Notes: a model not told the origin generated them from the letters alone. A DNA stretch of 64,000 nt from Acetivibrio sp964564015 (GCA_964564015.1 CAZLZR010000002.1:62001-126000), one strand, 5' to 3'. Positions 17,627-25,956 are shown, numbered from the stretch's first letter. Numbers and translations are program-made.

Positions 17627-17758
17627 CTATTTCCAAAGCTTGTCCCCTACACTTTGTAAGCCACCACCAATTGCTTTCATTCCATCGCCTACATGTGTTA
17701 CAATACTTTTTCCAGTTGTTCTTTCAACGACTTCATTAGCAACAATTGCAACTCCAGC
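17627..17758 (-). pseudogene. 3' remnant of a small Gly-rich peptide gene
   Basis: 43 sense codons end in TAG and are preceded by an in-frame TAG at 17759-17761, with no usable start. The peptide begins AGVAIVANEVVERTTG and ends GMKAIGGGLQSVGDKLWK: small, Gly/Ala/Val-rich and amphipathic, like the mature part of a class II bacteriocin-type peptide. It lies directly upstream of the export operon in the same direction, which is where a C39 substrate gene is expected. The 5' end, including any leader, is missing at the junction with the GC-rich island. Confidence 0.55.
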
Positions 17759-17782
17759 CTATTGTTATTAGAGTTTTGGCTT

Positions 17783-20233
17783 TTAACGATGATTAGTCGG
17801 AAGCGGGTAGACCGTGGTGGATGCGCTGCAGGAGAATACCCTTCCCAGCGCATCCGTCATGGAGGCGGTGAGGGTATATTTTCCGGTTTCCGTGAAACGG
17901 ATTTTCCCGCCGTAAGCGTTCAGTGTCCCCTCTAAAGCATCGGAAATCTCAACAGGTTTTCCGTCTTTGGTGAGCGTCCATTCCACCGGCAGCACATTAT
18001 TGTTGCTGCGGGTCCGAAGGTCGACGGTGCGGTCGGTGTGGGTTGATTCGGGGAGCTCGAAGGAAATGCTCAGCACCGGCAGGACTTCGATCCTGCCGCC
18101 GTTTTCAAACAGGAATACCCGCCCGGTTTCATCGGTGATTCGGGCAATCAGCTCATAGGTACCGGCGTGCTTGAAGCGGATGGAACCGCCGCCGTTGTCC
18201 AGCGTTCCATCGACATAAGTCCCAAAATCCTGGAATCCGAAGCCGTTCTCCAACATCCACTCCACTTTCAGGCCGTCTAATTCCGAGGTTTCTGGAATCA
18301 CGCTGACAATGGTGTCGGTGTGGGCGGTTTCCGGCAGCTTGTATGATATGCCGGGAACGGGATAGACCTTAACCGGCGCGGTGTAGCTGTAGGTTCTGCC
18401 GGCAGGGTCGGTAAAGGCGGCTTTGAGGACATAGTCGCCCTTTTCCTTAAAGCGGACGGCGCTGTCTGTATCGGTGAGCATTCCCTCGATGTAATCAGCG
18501 ACGGGAACAGTTTCGCCGTTCCTGGTCAGCGACCACTGGATTTCCGCAGTCCCAAGATTCTGGAATGTCGCCTTTACAAGAACACTGGTATCGGTATGCG
18601 CGATCTCCGGTAAGTAGAAGCCAACGGAGCCCACCGGGTAGACCGTGACGGTCTGTGAGGCTTCAAAGGTTCTGCCGATTTCGTCGGTGAGCGTCCCGGT
18701 CAGCATGTACACGCCCCTGTCCTTGAAACGGATTTTGCCGCCAGCATCAGTCAAGGAGCCCTCCAGCTCGTCGGAAAGCACTGCGGCGTCACCGTTCTTT
18801 GTCAAACTCCATGCGACGGATAAGCCGTCCGCCTCTGTCAAGGTCGGGGTCACCTCCACTATCTTATCCGTATGGGAAGTGGTTGGCAGAGTGAATTCAA
18901 TTCCGGCCACCGGATAGACCTTGGTGCTTTCCGTATGAGTAAAGATACGGCCGGTTTCATCGGTTATAGTCGCGGTCAGCGTATAGATTCCCTTGTTTTT
19001 GAATACGAAGGTGCCGCCTTCGTTCCCAAGCCCGCCGTCGAGAATGTCGGCCGGCTGAACGGTTTCTCCGTTTTTCGTTGCTGTCCATACAATGTCATGG
19101 CCGTAGAGCTTTTCCGGCTGGAAGGTAAGGGTGACCGATTTGTCGGTGTGGGTTGTTTCCGGCAGGTCAAAGGTCAGGTCAATCACGGGATAGACTGTCA
19201 CTGTTTTGCTTAAGACCGTTTCTTTTCCTCTGACGTTTTTCGCCGTTGCCGTGAGGGTGTATTTACCTTCCTCTTTAAATTGGATTGTGCCTCCCTCCAG
19301 TCCCAGGCTGCCGGTGATGGCATCTGCCAGTGCCACAGGCTGTTGGGAGCCGTCCACGGCTGTTTTGGTCAGCGACCAAGAGAAGCTGCTCATGTATTTC
19401 CACACGGGCATCACTTGGATTTCCGTATCGATGTGGGCTGTTTCGGGAAGCTCAAACCGTACCTGCGCATCCGGATAGCTGTGTGAGCCGCCGCCCGAAC
19501 CGCCTGTTCCGGAGCCTCCTGAGCTTCCCCCTGAATCGTTGCCCGGATTCTCCGGTGTCGGAGCAGGAGTAGGCTGGCCCTGATCCGGATTCGTTGGCGT
19601 GAGTGTCGGCTGCTCCGGGGTCGGAGCGGCTGGAGTCTGTGCTGGAGACGTTGGAGTTGGTGTGGCCGGCGGCGTGGGGTTATCCGGTATGACCTTGCCG
19701 ATCAGATTATCGGCCTCTCCCTTGGTCACAGGGTCATTGGGATGGATTTTGTTGTCCTCCGTATCCCCAATGATGCCGTCCTCGCGACCGACAATGAGGT
19801 ATCCCTTGTCCTCATCCCTGATGGCGTCCTGATCCTCATAGCCGCTGTGTCCCTGGGTGTTTTTCGCTTCCTCATCCTTTCCGCTGATCCGCACGAGCAT
19901 CCTGATAATCTCGGCGCGGGTGATCGGGTCGTCCGGATGGAAGCCGTCCGGATAATCGGCGGGGTCAAGGATGCCGGCGTCGATAAGAGCCTCAATGTTT
20001 TTCTCCGACCAGTGGCCGTCGATGTCAGGAAAGCTGGGCGGGTCTTTCTCCGCGTTTGCGGTATCCAGCGGTATATCCCGAACCAGCATGGCTGCAAACT
20101 CACCGCGGGTGATGCTTTCATCCTGCCGGATGAAGGCTTCCGGGTGCAGGCGGTACGCCGTATAGATTCCGCCGCACACCAGGAGAAGGAGAACAAGGGC
20201 AATAATGCCGATGCGTATTCCTTTTTGTTTCAT
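17783..20233 (-). CDS. SLH/Ig-repeat surface protein, 3' end truncated
   Basis: 816 residues. N-terminal membrane or signal segment (about 8-28), SLH domains (EFAAMLVRDIPL; FPDIDGHWSEKNIEALIDAG; HPNDPVTKGEADNLI), a Pro/Thr/Gly linker, then six Ig-like repeats of about 90 residues, each opening with LPETxHTDxxV and ending VxVYP. The last repeat ends VYPLPTNHR and stops exactly where composition changes from GC-rich to AT-rich, so the frame has probably lost its true end. AAGGA precedes the ATG. Likely a cell-surface protein of the mobile island. Confidence 0.75.
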   Translation of the reverse strand: MKQKGIRIGIIALVLLLLVCGGIYTAYRLHPEAFIRQDESITRGEFAAMLVRDIPLDTANAEKDPPSFPDIDGHWSEKNIEALIDAGILDPADYPDGFHPDDPITRAEIIRMLVRISGKDEEAKNTQGHSGYEDQDAIRDEDKGYLIVGREDGIIGDTEDNKIHPNDPVTKGEADNLIGKVIPDNPTPPATPTPTSPAQTPAAPTPEQPTLTPTNPDQGQPTPAPTPENPGNDSGGSSGGSGTGGSGGGSHSYPDAQVRFELPETAHIDTEIQVMPVWKYMSSFSWSLTKTAVDGSQQPVALADAITGSLGLEGGTIQFKEEGKYTLTATAKNVRGKETVLSKTVTVYPVIDLTFDLPETTHTDKSVTLTFQPEKLYGHDIVWTATKNGETVQPADILDGGLGNEGGTFVFKNKGIYTLTATITDETGRIFTHTESTKVYPVAGIEFTLPTTSHTDKIVEVTPTLTEADGLSVAWSLTKNGDAAVLSDELEGSLTDAGGKIRFKDRGVYMLTGTLTDEIGRTFEASQTVTVYPVGSVGFYLPEIAHTDTSVLVKATFQNLGTAEIQWSLTRNGETVPVADYIEGMLTDTDSAVRFKEKGDYVLKAAFTDPAGRTYSYTAPVKVYPVPGISYKLPETAHTDTIVSVIPETSELDGLKVEWMLENGFGFQDFGTYVDGTLDNGGGSIRFKHAGTYELIARITDETGRVFLFENGGRIEVLPVLSISFELPESTHTDRTVDLRTRSNNNVLPVEWTLTKDGKPVEISDALEGTLNAYGGKIRFTETGKYTLTASMTDALGRVFSCSASTTVYPLPTNHR

Positions 20234-20271
20234 AGGTTTCAGTCCTTTCTTTCTGATTTAAACAATGATAA

Positions 20272-20299
20272 GGCCGGAATCATCAATCTGACTCCGGCC
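20272..20299 (-). terminator. hairpin between two island genes
   Basis: GGCCGGA/TCCGGCC, 7-bp stem with a 14-base loop, followed on the minus strand by TTATCATTG. It lies after the 20317-20904 gene and before the SLH/Ig gene. Weak T tract, so perhaps an inefficient terminator. Confidence 0.5.
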
Positions 20300-20316
20300 T
20301 CAAGTCCTTATTGTGT

Positions 20317-20904
20317 TCATAGCTTCAGCTCCATGCCGCCCTGCTCCCGCTGTTCTTTAAGGAAGGCTTCCACGGTTTCCGGCGACGGATAGACGATCTG
20401 TCCCGCGATCATCTCAAATACACAGAAGTCCTCACGGTCGCAGATCATCACCCGGTGCTGGTAGTCCTTCTGCATCTCGATATAGTCCCGTACCTCCTTT
20501 GTGCTGCAAAGACCCACGCCGGAGGTGTAGCGTCCGTCCGGCAGAAAACAATAGCCACTGTACTGCAGCTCATGGTATTTCAGATCCAATGCTCCGCTCG
20601 GACGGATTTGCGAGAGCTGCAGCCGGGCATATTCGGGAAGGAGCTCGGGCTTCAGGATGCCGAGGACGTCGCTCCTGTTCCAGCGGATTTTTTCTCCCTC
20701 CGCCAGGGAGACCGTGAAGACAGCATGTCCGACAGGATTGGGATTGCTGCCGTTTCCTCCGGTGCAGAAATACAGCTGGTGTTTTGCCTGCCTGAAGCCT
20801 TCCGGCAATGAGAAAGGATGAAGGACAATAACCCTTCCTTCGATGGACATGTCATATCCGGTCTGCAGGCAGTCCTCCTGAGTAAACAGCATTTTCTCAC
20901 TCAT
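20317..20904 (-). CDS. hypothetical protein of the GC-rich island
   Basis: 195 residues from the ATG at 20904 (MSEKMLFTQEDCLQTGYDMS), chosen because a purine-rich GGAGAAAGGGG site precedes it and it overlaps the AbrB gene by only 8 bases. Soluble, mixed alpha/beta, no recognised motif. Clearly GC-rich codon use, unlike the flanking chromosome. Last gene of a four-gene run starting at the methylase. Function unknown. Confidence 0.65.
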   Translation of the reverse strand: MSEKMLFTQEDCLQTGYDMSIEGRVIVLHPFSLPEGFRQAKHQLYFCTGGNGSNPNPVGHAVFTVSLAEGEKIRWNRSDVLGILKPELLPEYARLQLSQIRPSGALDLKYHELQYSGYCFLPDGRYTSGVGLCSTKEVRDYIEMQKDYQHRVMICDREDFCVFEMIAGQIVYPSPETVEAFLKEQREQGGMELKL

Positions 20905-21190
20905 GGCGCCGCCCCTTTCTCCGCTCAATGAGTTCGAGCAGTCTCGCGGCAAGTGTGATTTGCGTATCCTCCGGCATCTCGCGGATGGCGGCATGGACAA
21001 AGGCTTCCACCGCCTCCGGCGACTGGTCGCCTACCTCAATGAGATCCACCTTCTTTGCGGTGACGACGCCCTGATGGATGCTCAGCCTCACAATATCTCC
21101 GTAATCCATACCGGAGGCTGCTCGAAGCTCCTTGGGAATAAGGACGCGGCCCTTGCCGTCAACGATTTTGTAAATGGGTTTTGCTTTCAT
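20897..21190 (-). CDS. AbrB-type regulator of the island
   Basis: 97 residues. N-terminal SpoVT-AbrB domain (YKIVDGKGRVLIPKELRAAS, then GVVTAKKVDL) followed by a helical tail (about 55-97, LLELIERRKG). It overlaps the upstream AbrB-like gene by 4 bases and the downstream gene by 8, so all three are coupled. Such pairs are common as regulators or antitoxin-like proteins in clostridial integrative elements; no toxin partner is obvious here. Confidence 0.8.
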   Translation of the reverse strand: MKAKPIYKIVDGKGRVLIPKELRAASGMDYGDIVRLSIHQGVVTAKKVDLIEVGDQSPEAVEAFVHAAIREMPEDTQITLAARLLELIERRKGRRHE

Positions 21191-21621
21191 ACAAAATATC
21201 CTTCCTTTCTCATAACCTCCCGGACTGTGCCGGGGTCGATGCCAAGCTCTCCAAACAGCTCGCGGAGCTCGTCCGGCAGGCTGTCCAGAATATCCGATTC
21301 CATAATGACAATGGCGCCGGCTGTGCAGACGATCTCCAGATCGCTGTCCACAGGAATCTCCGCAGCTTCCAGCAGGTCGTTAGGCAGAGTCAGATCACCT
21401 TCCTCATCAGCCTCCTGACACCCGGACAACTGCACCGCACCCCCCACGTCCTGGGGCGTTACGATAAGCTGCGGGCACAGGCTTTCTGTTTCTTCCTGCC
21501 AAACAGCGAGAGTGACGCGCACCTCGTCGCCGGGCTTCAGCCCCGCCGCGCCAAGCGGCTCCCCCGGAAGGATGATGCGGCCTTGTTTGTCCACGGATGT
21601 ACGCATTTCAATCAGTTTCAT
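21187..21621 (-). CDS. double AbrB-domain protein of the island
   Basis: 144 residues with two AbrB-like folds: residues 5-40 (RTSVDKQGRIILPGEPLGAA) and about 75-108 (EGDLTLPNDLLEAAEIPVD ... AIVIMES), followed by an acidic helical tail. Two swapped-hairpin domains in one chain could form an intramolecular DNA-binding unit. AGGAGG lies 9-10 bases before the ATG. Operon head of the regulator pair, downstream of the methylase gene. Confidence 0.75.
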   Translation of the reverse strand: MKLIEMRTSVDKQGRIILPGEPLGAAGLKPGDEVRVTLAVWQEETESLCPQLIVTPQDVGGAVQLSGCQEADEEGDLTLPNDLLEAAEIPVDSDLEIVCTAGAIVIMESDILDSLPDELRELFGELGIDPGTVREVMRKEGYFV

Positions 21622-21652
21622 AATGTTGAACCTCCTAATAGATTTTGATTTG

Positions 21653-22585
21653 TTATTCCATGCCGCAAAAACCGTCGAGGTCGAACAGTCCCAGCTGGGT
21701 CGGCATGTCCCTCAGCCGTTCGCCGGTGTCGTAGTTGGAAATCAGGACTTCGGCGTATTCGCAGCCGTTGTCATAGCGCTGGGCAAGGTTGTTGATGCGG
21801 CTGACTGCTTCAATGTGATAGCCCTCGTACAGCTCTCTGATAAAAGCGCAGTCGTTATAGCTGACCAGCCATTTCCCCTGGCAGGCCGCCAGGGTATCCC
21901 TGAGCCTTACGTGATCTTCCTTTTTAAATTCCACCGCGTAGTGGTCCTCCGTCTGATAATATGGCGGGTCGCAGTAGATGAAGGCGTTTTCACGGTCGTA
22001 CTGCCTAATCAGTTCTTCAAAGTCCTTGTTCTCAATGATTGTGTCCTTGAGCCTCCGGCTGCCCTGCCAGAGAAGGTGAAAGGTTTTCCGGATGTCAAAG
22101 GGCTGACAGCCGTAGCTGGTGCAGCCGCTTCCGTAGCTTAAGCGGATGAGCCTGTAAAATGCGGCGGCGCGCTTCACGTCGTTCATCTGCGCGTTTTCCA
22201 AAAGTATCGGCCTGATTTCTTCAAACTGCAAGGGGGTAAGGTACCGCTGCGCGATCTCCAGTTCCTCCCGCAGGTACTCGTTGGTGAATTCCTCCTTCTC
22301 CAGATATTTTTTCAGGACATTGAATTCATCCCGTCCGTTCAGCGGAAAGAAGTTCAGTTCCTTGAGCAGGGCGAAGGGCCTGTCGCGGACACAGCGGAAC
22401 AGATTTGCCAGGTCTGAATTGAAATCGTTGTAGACCTCCATAGCGGCATCCGGAGGCCGTCCGAACAGCACCCAGCCTCCGCCGCCAAAGACCTCAATGT
22501 ACCGTCCGAATTCCTTCGGCATACGCTGATAGATCATGTCCCGCAGAGCCTTTTTGCCGCCCACCCAGCTGATGATGCTGTTCAT
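21653..22585 (-). CDS. D12-class DNA adenine methyltransferase
   Basis: 310 residues from the ATG at 22585 (AGGTG 6 bases upstream; in-frame GTG and ATG at 22594 and 22591 are alternatives). SAM-binding motif ISWVGGKKALRD near the N terminus, FGGGGWVLF, and the catalytic YCDPPYYQTEDHY (DPPY) near residue 210: the alpha-group arrangement of Dam-like N6-adenine methylases. No restriction partner adjoins it, so it is probably an orphan methylase protecting the element or altering regulation. Recognition sequence cannot be read from the gene. Confidence 0.9.
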   Translation of the reverse strand: MNSIISWVGGKKALRDMIYQRMPKEFGRYIEVFGGGGWVLFGRPPDAAMEVYNDFNSDLANLFRCVRDRPFALLKELNFFPLNGRDEFNVLKKYLEKEEFTNEYLREELEIAQRYLTPLQFEEIRPILLENAQMNDVKRAAAFYRLIRLSYGSGCTSYGCQPFDIRKTFHLLWQGSRRLKDTIIENKDFEELIRQYDRENAFIYCDPPYYQTEDHYAVEFKKEDHVRLRDTLAACQGKWLVSYNDCAFIRELYEGYHIEAVSRINNLAQRYDNGCEYAEVLISNYDTGERLRDMPTQLGLFDLDGFCGME

Positions 22586-22590
22586 TTTCA

Positions 22591-22794
22591 TCACCTGCCT
22601 TTGCTCCGGCGGCTGAATCTCTCAACGTCGGTCCTCATGCAGGAGCCGTCGGGACTCCAGCAGATAAAGCCGACGCCGGGATAAGGGCAGCCAACACAGC
22701 GGGCGGGATCTTTGGGCGGGGGTACGGTGTACTTCTTTGGCGGGCCTGTTGCTCCCGCTCCTGTTTTTTCTTCTGGGATTACATCATAGTTCAT
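22591..22794 (-). CDS. small Cys-motif protein of the island
   Basis: 67 residues, Pro-rich N half (TGPPKKYTVPPPKDPARC), then C-x2-C and two further Cys (CVGCPYPGVGFICW, SCMR), possibly a zinc site. GGAG precedes the ATG, and its stop overlaps the methylase start region. Probably an accessory of the methylase operon; family not recognised. Confidence 0.6.
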   Translation of the reverse strand: MNYDVIPEEKTGAGATGPPKKYTVPPPKDPARCVGCPYPGVGFICWSPDGSCMRTDVERFSRRSKGR

Positions 22795-22818
22795 GATTCA
22801 GCTCCTTTCTCGGAAAAA

Positions 22819-22841
22819 CAAAAAAGGCGCCGCCTTTTTTG
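22819..22841. terminator. bidirectional terminator hairpin
   Basis: AAAAAAGGC, loop GCC, GCCTTTTTT: a 9-bp stem (10 with the flanking C/G) with T runs on both strands, between the 168-residue gene and the small Cys-motif gene. Confidence 0.75.
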
Positions 22842-22907
22842 TAAGACAACGCCTTCTCGTTCTTTTATTTGGTTGTATGGCTCACAGCAATCTGCCGCAA
22901 CAAAAAA

Positions 22908-22943
22908 AGCGCCCTTCAGCTTCATTAGAAACCAAAGAGCGCT
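22908..22943 (-). terminator. terminator with conserved loop, copy 1
   Basis: On the minus strand AGCGCTCTT pairs with AAGGGCGCT (one wobble) and seven T follow. The loop contains TTTCTAATGAAGC, which recurs with one change in the terminator at 23536-23565. Lies about 20 bp after the stop of the 168-residue gene. Confidence 0.7.
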
Positions 22944-22964
22944 ATTTTCCGTTTGCTTTTTTAT

Positions 22965-23471
22965 TCATCCCATCATCAGGCCTCCGTATCCGAGATCGGG
23001 CGAGTTGTTTTTCATCTCCTGTTCAAGCTTCAAGGAATAGTTTTCATGATTCCAAAAGCTGACGTAGATCTCGCCGTCCGGCGTTTTGATGGGACGCTGC
23101 TCCAGAACTTCGCCGTAGCCGTCCGCGTTTTGTCCACCCACATAATCCAGAAGCTCGGCTGTTTCCTCTCCAGAAAGAGCTTCTGTCAGTCCTGCAGTCA
23201 TGACACCCCACAGCTCTCCGTCGACAACCTCCACTGAAGGGTATAAGCTATACACCTTTTTATTGAAAGCTTCGTCATGGATGTATTCGGCAAGTCCTCG
23301 GTCGTTTTTAAAGAACCGGTTCTCTTTTGCGATGGCGGCGAGGATAGCATCCTCATATGCCACAGCTTCCGCAGGTGTAATCTCGACCGGATTGTCCTCT
23401 AATTCATATTCGCCTTTGGGGTAGGTGAAGATCTTCAGAGGGAAAAATATTCGCATTGTTTCATTTACCAT
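22965..23471 (-). CDS. hypothetical acidic protein of the island
   Basis: 168 residues, acidic, no signal peptide or membrane segment. Begins MVNETMRIFFPLKIFTYPKG; GGAGG lies 8 bases before the ATG. The type is frequent as a cargo or accessory gene of clostridial conjugative elements, though I cannot name the family. First gene of the island as it stands, flanked by two terminators that share a loop sequence. Function unknown. Confidence 0.65.
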   Translation of the reverse strand: MVNETMRIFFPLKIFTYPKGEYELEDNPVEITPAEAVAYEDAILAAIAKENRFFKNDRGLAEYIHDEAFNKKVYSLYPSVEVVDGELWGVMTAGLTEALSGEETAELLDYVGGQNADGYGEVLEQRPIKTPDGEIYVSFWNHENYSLKLEQEMKNNSPDLGYGGLMMG

Positions 23472-23535
23472 TTTGTTTTCCTCCAGTCTTTATTGCAAAT
23501 TTAATTTGAAGCCCTAAAAAAGGGCATAAAAAAAG

Positions 23536-23565
23536 CGGGGATAGCTTCGTTAGAAAATATACCCG
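23536..23565 (-). terminator. terminator with conserved loop, copy 2
   Basis: On the minus strand CGGGTATA pairs with TATCCCCG (one mismatch), seven T follow, and the loop holds TTTCTAACGAAGC, matching the loop at 22908-22943. It lies upstream of the 168-residue gene, so it would stop transcription entering the island from ssrA. Confidence 0.6.
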
Positions 23566-23598
23566 TTTTTCACAAAAAATCCGTATAAAGTTGTTTAC

Positions 23599-23616
23599 GT
23601 GGGTTCGAATCCCTCC
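23599..23616 (+). other. tRNA T-arm-like fragment
   Basis: GTGGGTTCGAATCCCTCC has the T-loop consensus GGTTCGAATCC, but no acceptor, D or anticodon arms surround it, and the T-stem has one mismatch. At the island edge it may be a leftover attachment site or tRNA-gene fragment. Weak. Confidence 0.3.
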
Positions 23617-23692
23617 AGCATTTCAAGAAGGCCCAATGTCATCTATGAAACTGAGGGACAAAAAATTGAGGGTAAAAACCCCCGAAAAGGCG

Positions 23693-23722
23693 GATGCCAT
23701 GCGGCTTTGACCGCATGGCATC
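23693..23722 (-). terminator. ssrA terminator
   Basis: GATGCCATGCGG and CCGCATGGCATC form a perfect 12-bp stem with a 6-base loop, about 20 bp after the tmRNA 3' end. On the minus strand CCGCCTTTTCGGGGGTTTTT follows. Confidence 0.75.
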
Positions 23723-23740
23723 TATATTCACCTAAATTGA

Positions 23741-24125
23741 TGGTGGAGGCGAGGGGAGTCGAACCCCTGTCCGAAACCATATCCACAAGAACTTCTCCGG
23801 GTGCAGCCCTTATTTTTTTATTCCCTCACTGCAACGCCCAAGGGCAGGCTGTGCAATTCGGTAGCTTCATAAGTTCGGACCAACCTCAAAGCTTTGGCTG
23901 ATCAGTTCTAGAGTTTAACCTTCCCGCTCAAAAGGCCTGACTTAATGACGCCAGCTACCCAAGGTGCAGGAACCCTGGACTGACGGGCCGCCTAATTAGG
24001 CAGCAGCTAAAGCGAAATTATCGTTTTTAGCGTTTATTTTTAGTTTCTCGTTTTTTAAGAGGCCAACGAGAATCCTCTACCCGCTATTCAAGTCTCAACA
24101 ATCCCGTCGAAACCATTACGCCCCC
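23741..24125 (-). ncRNA. ssrA: transfer-messenger RNA (tmRNA)
   Basis: The 5' end GGGGGCGTAATGGTTTCGAC pairs with the 3' end CGCCTCCACCA to form the tRNA-like acceptor stem, and GGTTCGACTCCCC is the T-arm. CCA is encoded at 23741-23743. Between lies the tag reading frame (24031 to 23996): resume codon GCT, then KNDNFALAAA and TAA. Pseudoknot segments are visible as inverted repeats on both sides. tmRNA rescues stalled ribosomes and tags the product for ClpXP, encoded elsewhere in this window. smpB, its protein partner, lies immediately upstream on the same strand. Confidence 0.97.
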
Positions 24126-24143
24126 ATATATAAAGTTGTCAAG

Positions 24144-24608
24144 TTACCTGTTGCTTTCTTTTATCTTTCTGTCAATCTCTCTCATTGCGTCCTTCTTTGC
24201 TATATCTTCCCTCTTATCGTACAACTTCTTACCCTTGCCAAGACCAAGCTCAAGCTTTACCTTACCGTTTTTAAAGTATAATTCAATCGGAACCAAGGAC
24301 ATTCCTTTTTGCTGTATGGATCCTATCAACTTGTTAATTTCATACCTGTGCAACAAAAGCTTCCTATCTCTTAATGGGTCTTTATTGAATATGTTGCCCT
24401 GTTCATAAGGACTTACATGCATACCAAAAATGAAGACCTCTCCACCTTTAATAATTGCATAACTTTCCTTAATGGTGGCCTTCCCCTGACGGATAGATTT
24501 TACTTCTGTACCTGACAAAACAATACCTGCCTCAAAAGTCTGTTCGATAAAATAGTCGTGTCTGGCTTTTTTGTTTTGTGCAATTGTCTTTTTAGCTTCC
24601 TTAGCCAT
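24144..24608 (-). CDS. smpB: SsrA-binding protein SmpB
   Basis: 154 residues from the ATG at 24608 (AGGGTG upstream; family-typical start MAKEAKKTIAQNKKARHDY). Family motifs: FEAGIVLSGTEVKSIRQGK, ESYAIIKGGEVFI, HVSPYEQGN, RDRKLLLHRYEI, and the basic C-terminal tail KREDIAKKDAMREIDRKIK that enters the mRNA channel. It binds the tRNA-like part of tmRNA during trans-translation. It ends 18 bp before the ssrA gene, a common clostridial arrangement. Confidence 0.97.
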   Translation of the reverse strand: MAKEAKKTIAQNKKARHDYFIEQTFEAGIVLSGTEVKSIRQGKATIKESYAIIKGGEVFIFGMHVSPYEQGNIFNKDPLRDRKLLLHRYEINKLIGSIQQKGMSLVPIELYFKNGKVKLELGLGKGKKLYDKREDIAKKDAMREIDRKIKESNR

Positions 24609-25028
24609 CGAATTACACCCTGTCAAATTAATTCTTATGCGGTAACTCAGATAAAAATAACCCTTCCATAGAAAGGGCACCGCTATCAAAATTTTTACCG
24701 CGTTTAATAATTATATCACTTATATATTCTATGTCAAGTTATTTAAAAAATATGTAAATAACTTACATGAGCACATAGTACTTTGGTCCTATATTTGAAT
24801 ATGTACTAATTTACTATTGCTTTTTTTACAAAAGTATAATAAGATATTATCTGAACCACAGCAATTCTAAAAAATAATTCCACTGTTAGTTTAATATACC
24901 AGATTACTTAATGTTTTGTTAACATATTGTTGGATATGATATTGCATATTTTATACTATTGAACTTAATTTACAAATTTATATATTAATTTACTCCCCAA
25001 TCTTACCCATTTTATATGGGTCTTTTTT
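24609..25028. other. intergenic region, smpB to PHP gene
   Basis: 420 bp, very AT-rich. The only structure I see is ACCCAT/ATGGGT followed by eight T on the plus strand near 25003-25028, oriented against the neighbouring minus-strand genes. A promoter for smpB must lie here but no clear boxes stand out. Confidence 0.4.
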
Positions 25029-25865
25029 TTACGCTTTTTTAAGCCTTTCAAGCACATCATAAGTTACAACCAGATTCCCTTTTCCTTCTCCGATTTTTAT
25101 ATCGGGTTTAAAGCTACCATGAAAATCGCTTCCTCCTGTAGGTACTATATTATGTTTTATGGCAAGTCTCAGAAGATTCCCCGTATCATCTCCCGTATTT
25201 TCAACATAATATGTTTCAATACCTTTAAGTCCTGCTTCTACAAGTCTTGCAACAAGTTCATCCAGCTTTGCCAGCGACAGACCTAAATAAATCGGGTGTG
25301 CAAGTACAGGTACACCACCAGCATTACATATTGCAGCTATGCATTCCTCCGGGGTAAGCTTGTCTTTCCTTACAAAAGCCGGCTTACCGTCGGCAAGATA
25401 TTTATCAAATGCTTCACTGATACTTTTTACGTAACCTTTCTTCATTAACACACTTGCCATATGGGGTCTTGCAACAATATTCCCTTTTGCCTCAGCGCGA
25501 ACCTCCTCCATGGATATATCAAATCCCAGACCCTTTAATTTTTCAACCATTTTGGGATTTCTCTCTTCCCTGTTAACCCTGAGCTTTTGCAAGGTAGGCT
25601 CAATGCTTTTATATGTGTCTCCAAAGAAATACCCCAAAATATGCATTTCAGGATTAAAGTCCACACTTGTTTCTACTCCTGCAATGACTTCAATACCTGT
25701 TTCCGCTCCTTCCTTTAGAGCCTCAAAAACTCCGTCGATAGTATCATGATCAGTCAGTGCTACTGCTGCCAATCCGCTTTCCTTTGCATGCCTTACCAGC
25801 TCACGAGGGCTCATACTGCCGTCAGATGCAGTAGAATGTGTATGCAAGTCTATTCGTTTCTCCAT
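25029..25865 (-). CDS. PHP-domain phosphoesterase (TrpH/RNase AM type)
   Basis: 278 residues from the ATG at 25865 (GGAGGT 6 bases upstream). Metal-binding motifs of PHP enzymes: DLHTHSTASDGSM at the N terminus, LTDHDTIDG, GVETSVDF, ARPHMASVL, LAHPIYLG and GSDFHGSF near the C terminus. Members of this subgroup hydrolyse 3',5'-nucleoside bisphosphates or trim RNA 5' ends. Single-gene unit; substrate not decided by sequence. Confidence 0.88.
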   Translation of the reverse strand: MEKRIDLHTHSTASDGSMSPRELVRHAKESGLAAVALTDHDTIDGVFEALKEGAETGIEVIAGVETSVDFNPEMHILGYFFGDTYKSIEPTLQKLRVNREERNPKMVEKLKGLGFDISMEEVRAEAKGNIVARPHMASVLMKKGYVKSISEAFDKYLADGKPAFVRKDKLTPEECIAAICNAGGVPVLAHPIYLGLSLAKLDELVARLVEAGLKGIETYYVENTGDDTGNLLRLAIKHNIVPTGGSDFHGSFKPDIKIGEGKGNLVVTYDVLERLKKA

Positions 25866-25956
25866 TTGTATACCTCCATAAATAGTTTGATTAAATGCGA
25901 AATTCAAGTTTCCGGAATATTTTCTTCACTTTTATCACCGGCACCCGTATGAGAAA

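Noticed and set aside
23599..23620. A functional tRNA gene
   Set aside because: Only the T-arm-like segment exists; no acceptor stem, D-arm or anticodon arm can be folded around it.
23599..23901. Plus-strand open frame of about 100 codons over the ssrA 3' half
   Set aside because: It is antisense to tmRNA; the VEARGVEPLS-type translation is a well-known artefact of reading tRNA-like sequence, and no ribosome site precedes it.
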